Source of the DNA: Cryobacterium levicorallinum
GTDB lineage: Bacteria; Actinomycetota; Actinomycetes; Actinomycetales; Microbacteriaceae
DNA length: 64,000 nucleotides
Reading direction: 5' to 3'
Assembly: GCF_004402405.1 (NCBI RefSeq)
Contig: NZ_SOFE01000023.1
Location: 124,001-188,000, forward strand
Shown here: in pieces, positions 6,608 to 15,718 of the stretch
Numbering within the stretch: the stretch's first letter is position 1
Layout: every line of letters starts with the position of its first letter
Position numbers and translations under genes: made by a program
The notes under the pieces: generated by a model
Told to the model about the DNA's origin: nothing
The model's database searches: none
What the model saw: the letters and a program-made list of their open reading frames with translations, nothing else

Positions 6608-8419
6608 TCACTCCGCAGCGCCGGCCGACTGTTCCGCGGGCTCGTCGGGAGTCGGCGAGCGCATCAATCCTTCGATTTCCTCCCGGTTGGCGCGCAGCGC
6701 CTTTGCGTCGGGGCGTGTGGTCCACATGTGCAGGCTCGCGATGATGGGTGGGGCCGCGCGGAGCATGATGAGTCCGGTGCCGAATGGCAGGGTGCGGATG
6801 GTGTCGGGCGGCATGATCGGGACGCGGCGGATGGAGCGCTGCGCTGACCGTGAACCGCGGTCGCCGATCGTCGTGGAGTCAGTCGCCTCGTCGCGGTCGC
6901 CGATCAGGGTGGAGAGGTCGTGGAGGTCCTTTGAGTTGGATCCTCCGCCGAGCACGATCTTGACGATGGATGAATCCCAGATTGTGCCAGCCGCGTTGTC
7001 GCTCCATTTTGTGCGCGCCTGGGAGAGCGACTGCAGCACCGGCATGGTCGTGATGCCGGTGCCGCCGCCTTCGGCCATGAGGTTCGGAAGGGAGGGGAGA
7101 GGCGCCAGGTTGCCGATCTCGTCGAGCGCAAGCAACAACGGCGGGTCAAGTCGCGCACCCGCGCTGCGCGCGGCGATGCGGCGTGCGGTCTCGACCAGGT
7201 CCTCGACGAAAGCGGATACGAGAGCGGCTGAGTTGTTCGAGCCGGCGCCGGTGGCTAGAAGGTACAGGGTGCCGTTGCTGCGTAAGAAGCCTTCGGGGTC
7301 GAATCCCTCGCCTTCGCTCGGTGAGACGGCATCCAGCACGCGCGGGTCCGCCAGCGCGCCCAACGACAGGGAGACGCCCTGCCAGATGGAGTCGCGCGTG
7401 CGGGGATCGGCTTCGAGCATGGCCTGGAGGGAGTCGCCCCAGCCCGTGGCCGCGCCCGGGGTGCTCATTAGGATGGAGACCGCGTCGTGGGCTGCGGCCG
7501 GATCGAGGGTCCAGCGAAACAGCTCGGCGGGCTGGCAGCCGTCAAGCGCTGCCGCGTGCAGCAGGCATTGCAGGGCTGTGCGGGTTTTGGCTTCCCAGAA
7601 TCCGCCCCCGTCGACTCCGCCGGCGGCTAGTCCGGTGCCGGCGGCGAGTCCTGACGCGCGGATCATCGCCGTGAGTGGGTCTTCGCAGCCGCGGATCGGC
7701 GACCACCGAAGTCCTACAGGCACGCCCGCTGCAAGCCGCTGGGGATCGAATACCGCCACCGGGCCAATCCGCTGCCGAGCGCGAAGAGTTGTCGTCAGGT
7801 TGTCGGGGCGAGTGGACGTGGTCACGACCGGGCCGGGGGCGTCGAGGATGGCATTGATCACGATGTGCGCCCCTTTGCCGGAGCGCGGTGGACCGATGAC
7901 CAGGATGGAGTCTTCGACGCTCGCCCAGACCGTGGTGTTGCGGGATCGGCCGATTCGGTAGCCGACGTCGCGGGGGCCGGCGTTCGTGAGGGAAGGTCGA
8001 AGGTGCGCCGCGCGCTTCATGAGCGCCGAGTGTGACGCGGCCCGTGATACCTCGGCACTCGTTGCGATACCCAGGATGCGGTGCGGGGCGACCTTAGTCG
8101 TGTGGCCCGTGCCTCGGAACACTCGCCATAACCAGAAGGCCGCCGTCACCGCCAGACCGAGTAACAGGATCGTAGTTAGCCAGTAGGCGACGGGGTTCAG
8201 GCCGGGTGCTTGCAGAGCCGCCGACGGATGCCCCGGGTCGAGTAGCACGGCAAGCCCGGTCGCTGGCCCGCCGGCAGGTTGCCGGGTGTTGGTCGCCCAG
8301 GCGGCGACGGCACCCGCGGCGCGGAGCAGGAGGGCGAAGCCCGCCGTACTGATCAGCAGTCCGATGCCCAGGTTGGCAAGCTCATCGCCAAGCGCAGGGT
8401 GCGGTCGCAGAGTGTTCAT
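6608..8419 (-). CDS. Type IV coupling protein (VirD4/TraG-like)
   Basis: A 603-residue membrane ATPase that would recruit the relaxase-DNA complex to the secretion channel. Two N-terminal transmembrane helices (about 15-42 and 78-100) precede the motor domain. Walker A is GPPRSGKG (176-183), and Walker B is LLLALDEIGNLAPL, followed by the TraG motif region ending TKWSDNAAGTIWDSS. The length fits the family. It is the last gene of the leftward transfer operon, 27 bases after dprA. The C-terminal tail is acidic and Ala-rich. Confidence 0.9.
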   Translation of the reverse strand: MNTLRPHPALGDELANLGIGLLISTAGFALLLRAAGAVAAWATNTRQPAGGPATGLAVLLDPGHPSAALQAPGLNPVAYWLTTILLLGLAVTAAFWLWRVFRGTGHTTKVAPHRILGIATSAEVSRAASHSALMKRAAHLRPSLTNAGPRDVGYRIGRSRNTTVWASVEDSILVIGPPRSGKGAHIVINAILDAPGPVVTTSTRPDNLTTTLRARQRIGPVAVFDPQRLAAGVPVGLRWSPIRGCEDPLTAMIRASGLAAGTGLAAGGVDGGGFWEAKTRTALQCLLHAAALDGCQPAELFRWTLDPAAAHDAVSILMSTPGAATGWGDSLQAMLEADPRTRDSIWQGVSLSLGALADPRVLDAVSPSEGEGFDPEGFLRSNGTLYLLATGAGSNNSAALVSAFVEDLVETARRIAARSAGARLDPPLLLALDEIGNLAPLPSLPNLMAEGGGTGITTMPVLQSLSQARTKWSDNAAGTIWDSSIVKIVLGGGSNSKDLHDLSTLIGDRDEATDSTTIGDRGSRSAQRSIRRVPIMPPDTIRTLPFGTGLIMLRAAPPIIASLHMWTTRPDAKALRANREEIEGLMRSPTPDEPAEQSAGAAE

Positions 8420-8446
8420 CGGTCCTGTCCCCGTTTGGCGGAAGAG

Positions 8447-9445
8447 TTAGAACGTTAGGTGAGGGCCGGTTCGGGTGAACCGTCTCGTGGGGGAGTAAGC
8501 GAAGGTCCGGTCTCCGGAGAAGCCGACTGTCGAGTCCAGCAGGTCCGTCACATCCTGTGCATCGGTGATGAGGCTCGCGATCCCTTCCTGGATCAGCCGA
8601 TGGCAGCCGGCACTCGCCGGGCTTGTCACCGGGCCGGGAACAGCGCCGACCGGGCGCCCCAGGGCGTGGGCTTGAGCTGCGACGTTCAGCGAGCCGGCTC
8701 GGTGTCCTGCCTCCACAACGACGGTCGCGCCCGTGAGTGCAGCCAGGATCCGGTTGCGTTGCAGGAATCGCCACCGTGTTGGGGCGGAGCCGGGCGGTAG
8801 TTCGCTGATGAGCAGTCCGCCGCTCTGTTCGATGCGTTCGAAGAGCTGCTCGTGGCCGGTGGGGAAGAGCCGGTCGAGGCCGACGGCGAGCACGGCGATC
8901 GTCGAACCTGGATAGGACACGGTAGCTGCTCGATGCGCTGATTCGTCGATGCCGTAGGCACCCCCGGACACGATCGAGCGGCCTTGCGAGGCGAGATCGG
9001 AGGCGAGTTCGGTGGCGACCTGGCTGCCATAAGCTGTTGCGGCATGGGCGCCGACGATGGTAACTCGGGCGGGCAGCGGCGCCGCGAGTTGATTCGGGTT
9101 GCCCTTGAGCCAGAGCGCGATCGGCGCGCTCGTGCCGAGCTGTTGCAGCTCACCGGGCCAGTCGATGTCCTCTGGCGTCAGCAGCCGCAGATTGTGGCGC
9201 TCCATGTCGGCGCGGATGCGATCGACCTGGCCGGGGTTGAGGCGCGGAGCCAGTCGACGTCGCCACAGTTCGCCCTCTGCCGGGTCGATGCCGTTTGGAA
9301 GGCGCACGCCCGATGTGATTAGCTGCACGGTCTCGGCCGCGCCGAGTCGGGCGATCAAGGTTCCGGTGATGACGTCACCGGGTTCGGACAGCGCCGCGAG
9401 CATCATCCTCGCTTCTCGCTCGTCTTCCAAGACTCTCTCGGCCAT
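8447..9445 (-). CDS. DprA/Smf-like DNA-processing protein
   Basis: A 332-residue Rossmann-fold protein of the DprA family, which binds single-stranded DNA and loads RecA in natural transformation. Visible motifs are VTIVGAHAATAYG, SGGAYGIDESAHRAA, AVLAVGLDRLFPTGHEQLF, PPGSAPTRWRFLQRNRILAAL and the end of the fold VEAGHRAGSLNVAAQA. GAGGAGG sits before the ATG at 9445. It lies inside the transfer operon between the VirB4-like ATPase and the coupling protein. DprA homologues recur in actinobacterial transfer operons, and protection or processing of incoming single strands is a reasonable inference. Confidence 0.88.
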   Translation of the reverse strand: MAERVLEDEREARMMLAALSEPGDVITGTLIARLGAAETVQLITSGVRLPNGIDPAEGELWRRRLAPRLNPGQVDRIRADMERHNLRLLTPEDIDWPGELQQLGTSAPIALWLKGNPNQLAAPLPARVTIVGAHAATAYGSQVATELASDLASQGRSIVSGGAYGIDESAHRAATVSYPGSTIAVLAVGLDRLFPTGHEQLFERIEQSGGLLISELPPGSAPTRWRFLQRNRILAALTGATVVVEAGHRAGSLNVAAQAHALGRPVGAVPGPVTSPASAGCHRLIQEGIASLITDAQDVTDLLDSTVGFSGDRTFAYSPTRRFTRTGPHLTF

Positions 9446-9500
9446 GGCACGGCCTCCTCACTTTGACTGCAAGGTGCGCTTTGGGCACCGCACGCGATTA

Positions 9501-10988
9501 CTAAACTCCGGTCATCCGGGAGGTCGTGTCGAAGGCCGCGAGCTCGTCGGGGTGGAGTTGATGTTGCACAACGAAGCTGCGGCCCTTGATGCGCCAGAGC
9601 CCTTGCCCGGTGCCGAGCGTGGGGAGCAGCTTCTGCTCGGTGCGGGTGAGTCCGAGAGCGGATGCGGTGGAGCCGAGTTGGTCCGGTTCCTGGCGGTAAA
9701 CGATGCGAGTCTCGGCGTTGGCCAGCAGTGACGACGCGAGTGCGCGCATGGCGGATCCTGAGTCGCCGACGTTGTCGAGGTCGCTGAGCTTGTGGAAGAT
9801 GAGCATGTTGGCGATGCCGAAGTGGCGGGCGAGCCGCCACTGGGCATCCATTCGTCGTAGCAGGGCCGGGTACGCCATGAGCCGCCAGGCCTCGTCGTAG
9901 ATGACCCAGCGCTGGCCGCCGGCCGGGTCGGCGAGGGCGGATTCCATCCACGCCGATGAGCATGTCATCAGCACGGAGATGAGGGTCGAGTTTTCGGCCA
10001 CCCGCGACAGGTCGAGCGACACCATCGGAAGCGAGGGGTCAAAGCGCACGGTGGACGGTCCGTCGAAGAGCCCGGCGAGGTCACCGGCCACCAGCCGTCG
10101 CAGCGCATGGCCAACAAGGCGTCCGTCCTCCGCGAGCCGGCCCTCGTCGTCCGTGGGGTTCGGGGCAAGGATGCGATCAACGACCATCGGCAGGATTGGT
10201 ACCTTGGCGCTCCGCACAGCATCCGCTAACGCGAGGTCGATGGCCGTGTGTTCGAGGGGGCCGAGAGGTCGATCGAGCACCGTTTCCGCGAGAGCGCCGA
10301 TCAGGTCGCGGCGCCGCGCGGTCAGTTGCGCCGACCATTCGGCATTGGAAGAGGATGCTGCCCGGTGTCCTTCGTCGAGTGGGTTGAGTCGGTTGCGAAG
10401 CCCATGGCCGAGGATGATTGCCTTGCCGCCGACGGCTTCGGCGACGGCGGTGTGCTCGCCCTTGGGATCGCCGGGCACGTAGACGCGGCGGCCGAAGGGG
10501 AGCGAGCGAGTATAGAGGGACTTCGCCAGGGACGATTTTCCAGAGCCGACGATGCCGGCCAGCACGATGTTCGGGGCGGTGATCAGGCCGCGCTGGTAGA
10601 GCACCCACGGGTCATAGACGAACGAACCGCCCGAGTAGAGGTCTTGCCCGACGAAGACGCCAGCCGAGCCGAGTCCCGCCTCGGCCAGAAACGGGTAGTG
10701 CCCCGAGAGCGTCGCTGATGTGTCCTGGTGCTTGGGGAGCCGAAGCAGCCCGGGCATCCGCAATTGGGCGGGACCCGATTCCCCGCTTGAGGCAAGATAG
10801 GCCCTCGATCGTGCTTCGTCCCGCTCGGCACGCCACCGGGTGTGCGCCTCGAGTTGCTTGGCCTTGCGGGCATCAGCTTCGATCTTGGCTGCAGATTGCC
10901 GACGGGCACGGCGGTCGCGGCGGGGCTCGCCGTGCGGTTCGACCAGCGCGGCTGTGTGCATCCGCTCGTCTGCGTCGGTGTTTCTCAT
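9501..10988 (-). CDS. VirB4-like conjugation ATPase
   Basis: A 495-residue cytoplasmic ATPase powering the type IV secretion channel. I use the ATG at 10988 because it overlaps the upstream stop (ATGA); the longer open frame is only antisense-like arginine/proline-rich sequence. A charged coiled N-terminus (about 20-65) precedes Walker A GIVGSGKSS (145-153), VYVPGDPKGEHTAVA, Walker B RWVIYDEAW and the HKLSDL sensor region, typical of the VirB4/TraE C-terminal domain. The N-terminal VirB4 domain is missing and may be supplied by the SCO6880-family protein two genes upstream. Confidence 0.85.
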   Translation of the reverse strand: MRNTDADERMHTAALVEPHGEPRRDRRARRQSAAKIEADARKAKQLEAHTRWRAERDEARSRAYLASSGESGPAQLRMPGLLRLPKHQDTSATLSGHYPFLAEAGLGSAGVFVGQDLYSGGSFVYDPWVLYQRGLITAPNIVLAGIVGSGKSSLAKSLYTRSLPFGRRVYVPGDPKGEHTAVAEAVGGKAIILGHGLRNRLNPLDEGHRAASSSNAEWSAQLTARRRDLIGALAETVLDRPLGPLEHTAIDLALADAVRSAKVPILPMVVDRILAPNPTDDEGRLAEDGRLVGHALRRLVAGDLAGLFDGPSTVRFDPSLPMVSLDLSRVAENSTLISVLMTCSSAWMESALADPAGGQRWVIYDEAWRLMAYPALLRRMDAQWRLARHFGIANMLIFHKLSDLDNVGDSGSAMRALASSLLANAETRIVYRQEPDQLGSTASALGLTRTEQKLLPTLGTGQGLWRIKGRSFVVQHQLHPDELAAFDTTSRMTGV

Positions 10989-11416
10989 AGCGCGACCGTG
11001 TGCCCTGCCATGTTCGTCGCCCGGTCCCGGGTGGGTGCCCAGATGTCGGCGCCGTGACGCGTTCGAATCGCGGGCGTGGTTGCTGGTGCCGGTGCGGGCT
11101 CCCAGTCGGGTGCGACCGGGTACCGGCGCAGGAGCGAGACGTACCGGAATTGCGTGCTGTAGGTGAGTGCGTACGGGGAGGCGGCGTCTTCGATGGTTCG
11201 GTCGGTCGTTCCGGCCGGAATGTGGTCGTAGACATACCCGTTCGTGAGCGCGGCCTCGGTGGTCTCCTCGCCGTGGTCCCACTCTCGGAGGAATTGGCTG
11301 GCCACGGTGGGTCCACTGCGGTTGATCATGCCGAGCACTTCCTCGGCGTGCTCGCCCTGGAGGAAGATGACGCTGATCCATCGGGAGTTTGGGGGTTGTG
11401 GATGTTGTTCGAACAT
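10985..11416 (-). CDS. Conserved transfer-operon protein, unknown function
   Basis: A 143-residue protein between the SCO6880-family gene and the VirB4-like gene. ATG 11416 follows TTGGAG with good spacing; a longer frame to 11476 would overlap the upstream stop. No transmembrane segment or catalytic motif is visible. It reads SRWISVIFLQGEHAEEVLGMI near the start and YSTQFRYVSLLRRYPVAPDW later. Its stop overlaps the VirB4-like start by four bases, so it is translationally coupled to it. It is probably a structural or accessory T4SS component. Confidence 0.7.
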   Translation of the reverse strand: MFEQHPQPPNSRWISVIFLQGEHAEEVLGMINRSGPTVASQFLREWDHGEETTEAALTNGYVYDHIPAGTTDRTIEDAASPYALTYSTQFRYVSLLRRYPVAPDWEPAPAPATTPAIRTRHGADIWAPTRDRATNMAGHTVAL

Positions 11417-11460
11417 GTCGGCTCCAATCGGGGTTCTCTGCACAACAGGAGTGCCACCGG

Positions 11461-12924
11461 TCACACGCTGCGGCACAGGGGGAGCGCTGCGGCGGTGAAG
11501 GCCTGGGCCTGCTGGCCGACGAGTCGGCGGGTTTCGCAGGATGCCTGGATGGCGGCCTGCTCGATCGACGCCACGGCGGCGTCAAGCTCGTCGAGGGTGG
11601 GCGCGGTCACGCATACGAGTCCGGTCGTGCGCAGTACGCCGTGGCCGGCGGTGAGGTCGGCCTCCTGGTGCAGGAGGTCGTCGTATTCGGCGGTGGCGCC
11701 GGCATCCGCTATTTGGCCGATGCGGGTGCGTTGGTGGGCGTCGCTGATCAGTTCGGTCTTCTTCTTGCGCAGGTCGCGCGCCGCCTGGTCGGTGCGGACG
11801 GGGAGGTAGTGCAGCGCGACTGTGCGGAGGATGCCGTTGGTGAAGACCAGGGGGGAGAGAAAACCGGGGAACACCTGCGACCTCGGCCATTCGCTGATCC
11901 ACAGCACGGCGTGGAAGGCGCTGTCGGTGCGGAGGTGATCCCAGCTCTCGGCGACCGCGACCGGGCCGGCGGTTTCAAGCGAGCGCCCGATATCCGGGTG
12001 ACGTTCCAAGTCGACGCCGACGTCGGGGTCGTACGCCGTGCGCAGTATTCTCGCGAGTTCGTCTGCGGTGAGCCAGGTACCCACGGTAAGGTCCGCTGCG
12101 CGCAGGGCCGCGGTGAGTGCGGTCATTTCCTGGCGCAGCACGGCTGCCGCGCCGCGCATACCGCCGCCTTGCGTGCGGACCTGACGGGAGGCTGCGGTGA
12201 GGTCGAGGGAGAGGCTGATTGTGGTCGCGTGGCGTTCGTTGGTGGGTCCGGCGCGCGCGATGAGTTCGCGGTAGGTGGCGGCTGCCCAACTGTCGTCGTT
12301 GCTGCCATGTCGTTCCCACCATTCGGTGAGTCCGGTGCCGGAATCGGGCAGCGTGCGTTCCGATACCTGGAGGCGTGCGATTCGCCCGGACCGGCAGGCG
12401 CCGGCGAGCACGCGGCCCCACCCGGCGACTCGGCGATGCTGTTCGCCGGGGTCGAGCAGGGCGAATGCTGGGTGCGATACCGCCACGACCGCGGTGAGAG
12501 TGCGCGCGTGCGGGTCGTGGATCATGACGGCGCCTGACTCGGGGTCGTTCCATTCGCGCAGAGCGGATGCGTCGCCTGGCAGAGACAGGGTGCCGACCGG
12601 TCGTGGGCGCACGATGCGGCGCCGGTAGGTGAGCTGCTCAGTGCCGGCGCGGAGCATCCACCGGCAGACGATCGGCACCCACTCGACGATCTTTCGGCCC
12701 CCGAGGGGAATGAGGGCGATCAACGCGGCGGTGCCCCACAGGGGAGCAGTCCAGGGAATGCCGGAGCCGCCAGTCGTGTAGAGCACGGTGACGATGGTGA
12801 GCGTGCCGATGGACAGAGCGATCAATTGCGGGACCGATAGGCCAAGCATGATGCCTCGTTTGGTGAGGCGTGAAAACTGCACGGCTGGCAGTGGGTATTC
12901 GGTGCGGGTATTTTCGGTGTCCAT
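11461..12924 (-). CDS. SCO6880-family type IV secretion protein (PrgI/VirB3-VirB4 N-terminal-like)
   Basis: A 487-residue protein with two N-terminal transmembrane helices (about 30-50 and 58-75), preceded by the basic sequence FSRLTKRGIMLGLSVPQL typical of SCO6880 proteins. The soluble remainder shows TLTAVVAVSHPAFALLDP and RIARLQVSERTLPDSG, matching the family found next to VirB4-like ATPases in Streptomyces-type conjugative elements. No Walker motif is present. It starts two bases after the TrbL-like gene stop. It probably anchors the ATPase to the inner-membrane channel. Confidence 0.82.
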   Translation of the reverse strand: MDTENTRTEYPLPAVQFSRLTKRGIMLGLSVPQLIALSIGTLTIVTVLYTTGGSGIPWTAPLWGTAALIALIPLGGRKIVEWVPIVCRWMLRAGTEQLTYRRRIVRPRPVGTLSLPGDASALREWNDPESGAVMIHDPHARTLTAVVAVSHPAFALLDPGEQHRRVAGWGRVLAGACRSGRIARLQVSERTLPDSGTGLTEWWERHGSNDDSWAAATYRELIARAGPTNERHATTISLSLDLTAASRQVRTQGGGMRGAAAVLRQEMTALTAALRAADLTVGTWLTADELARILRTAYDPDVGVDLERHPDIGRSLETAGPVAVAESWDHLRTDSAFHAVLWISEWPRSQVFPGFLSPLVFTNGILRTVALHYLPVRTDQAARDLRKKKTELISDAHQRTRIGQIADAGATAEYDDLLHQEADLTAGHGVLRTTGLVCVTAPTLDELDAAVASIEQAAIQASCETRRLVGQQAQAFTAAALPLCRSV

Positions 12925-12926
12925 GA

Positions 12927-14255
12927 CTACACGTCCTTGCCTGGTGGGGAGGAGGTCTCGGATGATGGCCGAGATGTGCTCGGGGCGGCGGCGTTGCTCG
13001 AAGACTGGCTGTGAGCATCCGCTACCTGGCCGACCGTGCTGGCCATGTTCGGGCCAGCCTGGGCAGCGGCCTTGACGACTTCCGCGACGACGGAGACGCC
13101 CGCGGTCGCCGCCCCTGCTGCGGCACCTGCGCCGGCCGTCCCAGCCTTGGCGGATGCGCCCTTGCTTGCAGCGGAACCGGCGCCCGATCCGCCGCTCGAC
13201 GATGTGGGACCAGGCACTCCACCGCTCGATGAGGTTGTCGGGGCGGGGCCGCCTTGTGGTGCCTTTCCGTTTCCGCCGTCACCGTTAGGCTCGAGGATCT
13301 TCTTCGGGTCGTCGACCATCGGTGCTTTCGGTAACGGGACGGGCCGGTTCATCGCCGACTTCGCTTCCTGTTCGCTGGACATCGCGTGGTACATGTCGAC
13401 CCCCAAGAAGTTGAGGAACTTGTAGGTGATATACGGGGCGAAGGCGGCGATGAACATCAAGACAATGCCGGCGATCGGATCGCTAACGGAGGCCAGGTCG
13501 GCATCGATCGGTGCCGAGACTTGCGCGACCGCCACCAGGAAGATCACGACGAGCACGAGTTTCGAGAGGATGAGGGCCATCACGAACGCGACCCATTTCG
13601 AGAACCATCCTTTGGCGGCATCCCAGGTCGCGCCGGCGAGCGCGATGGGCCCGAAGACGATCGCCACCAGCAAGAGCGCCTTGCGGATGAGGAGGGAGAA
13701 CCAGACGATGGCCGCGCCGGTGATCGCGAGTGAGGACAGGAAGATGGTGACGATGGCGCCGACGCCGGGGGCTCCGAGGCTGATGGCTGTGAGGCCGGTG
13801 GCGAGGAGGGCGATGCGGTCGCCCATGCCTTCCATCGTGTTGCCGCTCGCGACGACGACTCCGATCGTGAGCTGATCCGTGATTTCGAGGAGCAGGCCAG
13901 TGATGGTGATGATGACAAATGATCCGAGTATCGACTTGGCGACGCCGATCGCGGCGCGGGAGAGCGCTGTCGGGTCGCGGTGAACGAGGCCGGTGAGAAG
14001 TTGAAGGCAGAACAACACCAGGGTGACGAAGACGGCCACGCCGAAGAGCACGTTGTAGACGTCGATGTACGCCGGGTCGGTGACGTCGACGAGCGTGGTG
14101 GAATCAAAAGCTGCCCAGACGGACTCGAACAGCCAGGCTGCGGCTGAGCCCATCGCATGCGCAAGCCAATCGAACGGCGCCGCGACCAATGCAGCGGCGC
14201 CTTCACCCGCAGTCCTGCAGACGTCGGCGATTACCGGCACGTCGCACACGCTCAT
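12927..14255 (-). CDS. TrbL/VirB6-like conjugation channel protein
   Basis: A 442-residue polytopic membrane protein. About six transmembrane helices span residues 60-290 (for example VLFGVAVFVTLVLFCLQLL, ILGSFVIITITGLLLEI, ALLLVAIVFGPIALAG, LVLVVIFLVAVAQV and IAGIVLMFIAAFAPYITYKF). The ending PYITYKFLNFLGVD is typical of TrbL-like proteins in actinobacterial T4SS. The C-terminal 120 residues are a Gly/Ser/Ala/Pro-rich, low-complexity cytoplasmic tail. It lies directly after the pilin-like gene and before the SCO6880-family gene. Confidence 0.85.
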   Translation of the reverse strand: MSVCDVPVIADVCRTAGEGAAALVAAPFDWLAHAMGSAAAWLFESVWAAFDSTTLVDVTDPAYIDVYNVLFGVAVFVTLVLFCLQLLTGLVHRDPTALSRAAIGVAKSILGSFVIITITGLLLEITDQLTIGVVVASGNTMEGMGDRIALLATGLTAISLGAPGVGAIVTIFLSSLAITGAAIVWFSLLIRKALLLVAIVFGPIALAGATWDAAKGWFSKWVAFVMALILSKLVLVVIFLVAVAQVSAPIDADLASVSDPIAGIVLMFIAAFAPYITYKFLNFLGVDMYHAMSSEQEAKSAMNRPVPLPKAPMVDDPKKILEPNGDGGNGKAPQGGPAPTTSSSGGVPGPTSSSGGSGAGSAASKGASAKAGTAGAGAAAGAATAGVSVVAEVVKAAAQAGPNMASTVGQVADAHSQSSSNAAAPSTSRPSSETSSPPGKDV

Positions 14256-14284
14256 CTGGAGCCCCGTTCAGGTGGGAATCGGGG

Positions 14285-14554
14285 TCAGACGGCTTGGCCG
14301 ACGGTCCAGAAGAAGTTCACCAATGTGACGGCTGAGCCGCAGATGATGGCGGCGCCGCAGGCGACCAGCACGCCCACCTTGCCGCGCGAGGCGAGGTGCG
14401 GGTTGGACGAATTGGCGCCGAAGCCCCACACGATCGCCGCGATGATCAGCGCGAGCACGCTCAGGATCAGTCCGACGGTCATCACGGCGCCGACAATGAT
14501 GCGCAGTTGCTCGATGCCGGGAAGCCCAGTCCCGTTCGGAATAATGTCAACCAC
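14285..14554 (-). CDS. DUF6112 pilin-like membrane protein, copy 1
   Basis: An 89-residue protein with two transmembrane helices (about 19-45 and 62-82) and a short cytoplasmic loop (NSSNPHLASRGKVG). Topology and neighbourhood match VirB2/DUF6112 pilin-like subunits that precede TrbL-like genes in actinobacterial transfer operons. A paralogue with the same architecture lies at 17472-17738; both share the V(L/G)(L/V)WVACGAA-like second-helix start. The two are separated by the inserted 14.8-17.5 kb module. Confidence 0.75.
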   Translation of the reverse strand: MVDIIPNGTGLPGIEQLRIIVGAVMTVGLILSVLALIIAAIVWGFGANSSNPHLASRGKVGVLVACGAAIICGSAVTLVNFFWTVGQAV

Positions 14555-14790
14555 AATCAGCTCCCTCAGTCGGTTGATGGGTACGACTGGGAGGTGCGCA
14601 GGCGTTACCGTGTTCGCGCAGGTGGGCGCCGAGCGTTCAAATTCTCAGCCCGGCTCTCCTAGACCGTCCTCAAGTCGAGCGCTTCTCGAAATTCATGGGT
14701 TGCGCGACGCAAGCGGGGCACGAGTTGCACTTACCGATTGCTTCGGTTGGCGGATTGGCAATCGCGGGAACGCTTCTAAGGCGCATTGCG

Positions 14791-15027
14791 TCAATACCGT
14801 CGCCAAGCGGCGATGGTTTTGCTACATGCCCACGCGACCGAGCTGGTAGCCGTCGAAATTGTTGTCACGGCCCCTACGAGAGCGTCGGGAACTTTCGAGC
14901 AGTTGCTTGCCGCCTCGCGCCAGGCATCATGAACCTCAGTGTCTGACAAAAAGCGAATTGCATGCTGTCCGAGGGTGATGAGCCGGGTCAGGTCGATCAG
15001 ATTTCGAGGGGTGTGGAGCATTGTCAT
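14791..15027 (-). CDS. Small hypothetical protein
   Basis: A possible 78-residue product starting at ATG 15027, with AAGG about nine bases upstream. It is helical, with no recognisable motif (residues 8-30 NLIDLTRLITLGQHAIRFL). It lies between the first pilin-like gene and the NYN-domain gene in a region of lower GC that looks inserted. The flanking 14555-14790 stretch holds no supported gene. It may be cargo or spurious. Confidence 0.35.
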   Translation of the reverse strand: MTMLHTPRNLIDLTRLITLGQHAIRFLSDTEVHDAWREAASNCSKVPDALVGAVTTISTATSSVAWACSKTIAAWRRY

Positions 15028-15114
15028 TGTGAACCTTTGTTTATGAGGAGCAGCCGACCTCTGGTTGGTCGGTGAGGTGTCGAATTGAACGTCAGGTTGC
15101 CATCCGTCGTCCGC

Positions 15115-15621
15115 TCAACCAGCGGCGCGGAATTCGGTGCGGACATTGGGGAGATGCGTCACCGTCGTCGCGGCGAGGCGCAGCGATTTGCTGAGATGGG
15201 TGGCATGGCTGATGACGTGGAGGTTAACGTGCGCAGCGAGTGGGATGAATGAATGGTCCCCACTGGCGACAACGATGTCCGTGGCGCCGCAGATTATGAA
15301 ATCTCGCGCCGCTTCGAAAAGTGCGTCATCAGCTGCATCGGGTTTTGTCTCGACGAGTGTCAGCCCCCAATGTTGGAGGCCGACCAGATCCATGTAAGGG
15401 CGTAGCACGTTGATGCCCGTTGCCAGGCGAACGGGCATTCCGGACACCTGTGTGCCAATGGCGTTCAGGAGCACATGCATGTGTGCTGGCGACACATGCT
15501 CACCGGAAAAGATCGCGACGTTCTCAAGATCTACGATCGCGGCGAACTTCCGGTGCGTGCTCGGGAGGGACTCCGCGCCTGAGCGCGTAACGTCCTTTCT
15601 CGTTATCAGAGTTGTCATCAT
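15115..15621 (-). CDS. NYN-domain (PIN-like) nuclease
   Basis: A 168-residue protein with a NYN/LabA-type PIN-like fold. Acidic metal-binding positions are recognisable in FAAIVDLENVAIFSG (about 26-40), ETKPDAADDALFEAARDFI (about 91-109) and TDIVVASGDHSFIPLAAHV (about 113-131). Such proteins are usually RNases or toxin-like nucleases. Two adjacent ATGs occur at the start. It lies on the transfer-operon strand but within the inserted block between the two pilin-like genes, so it is probably accessory rather than a T4SS part. Confidence 0.75.
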   Translation of the reverse strand: MMTTLITRKDVTRSGAESLPSTHRKFAAIVDLENVAIFSGEHVSPAHMHVLLNAIGTQVSGMPVRLATGINVLRPYMDLVGLQHWGLTLVETKPDAADDALFEAARDFIICGATDIVVASGDHSFIPLAAHVNLHVISHATHLSKSLRLAATTVTHLPNVRTEFRAAG

Positions 15622-15718
15622 CTATCCCCATATCCTTATGTGCAGCGTGTTTAGCAATTAACTTGTGGGAACAATAGCATGAAATCCTTACTGTCGCCGC
15701 TTATAAGTGAGGTAGGAT

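Noticed and set aside
6687-7961. A 424-codon plus-strand frame opposite the coupling protein
   Set aside because: Ser/Arg/Pro-rich composition and no motif; the minus-strand frame carries Walker A and B.
10989-11585. N-terminal extension of the VirB4-like protein
   Set aside because: It is Arg/Pro/His-rich antisense-type sequence overlapping two better genes, and ATG 10988 overlaps the upstream stop in the usual coupled manner.
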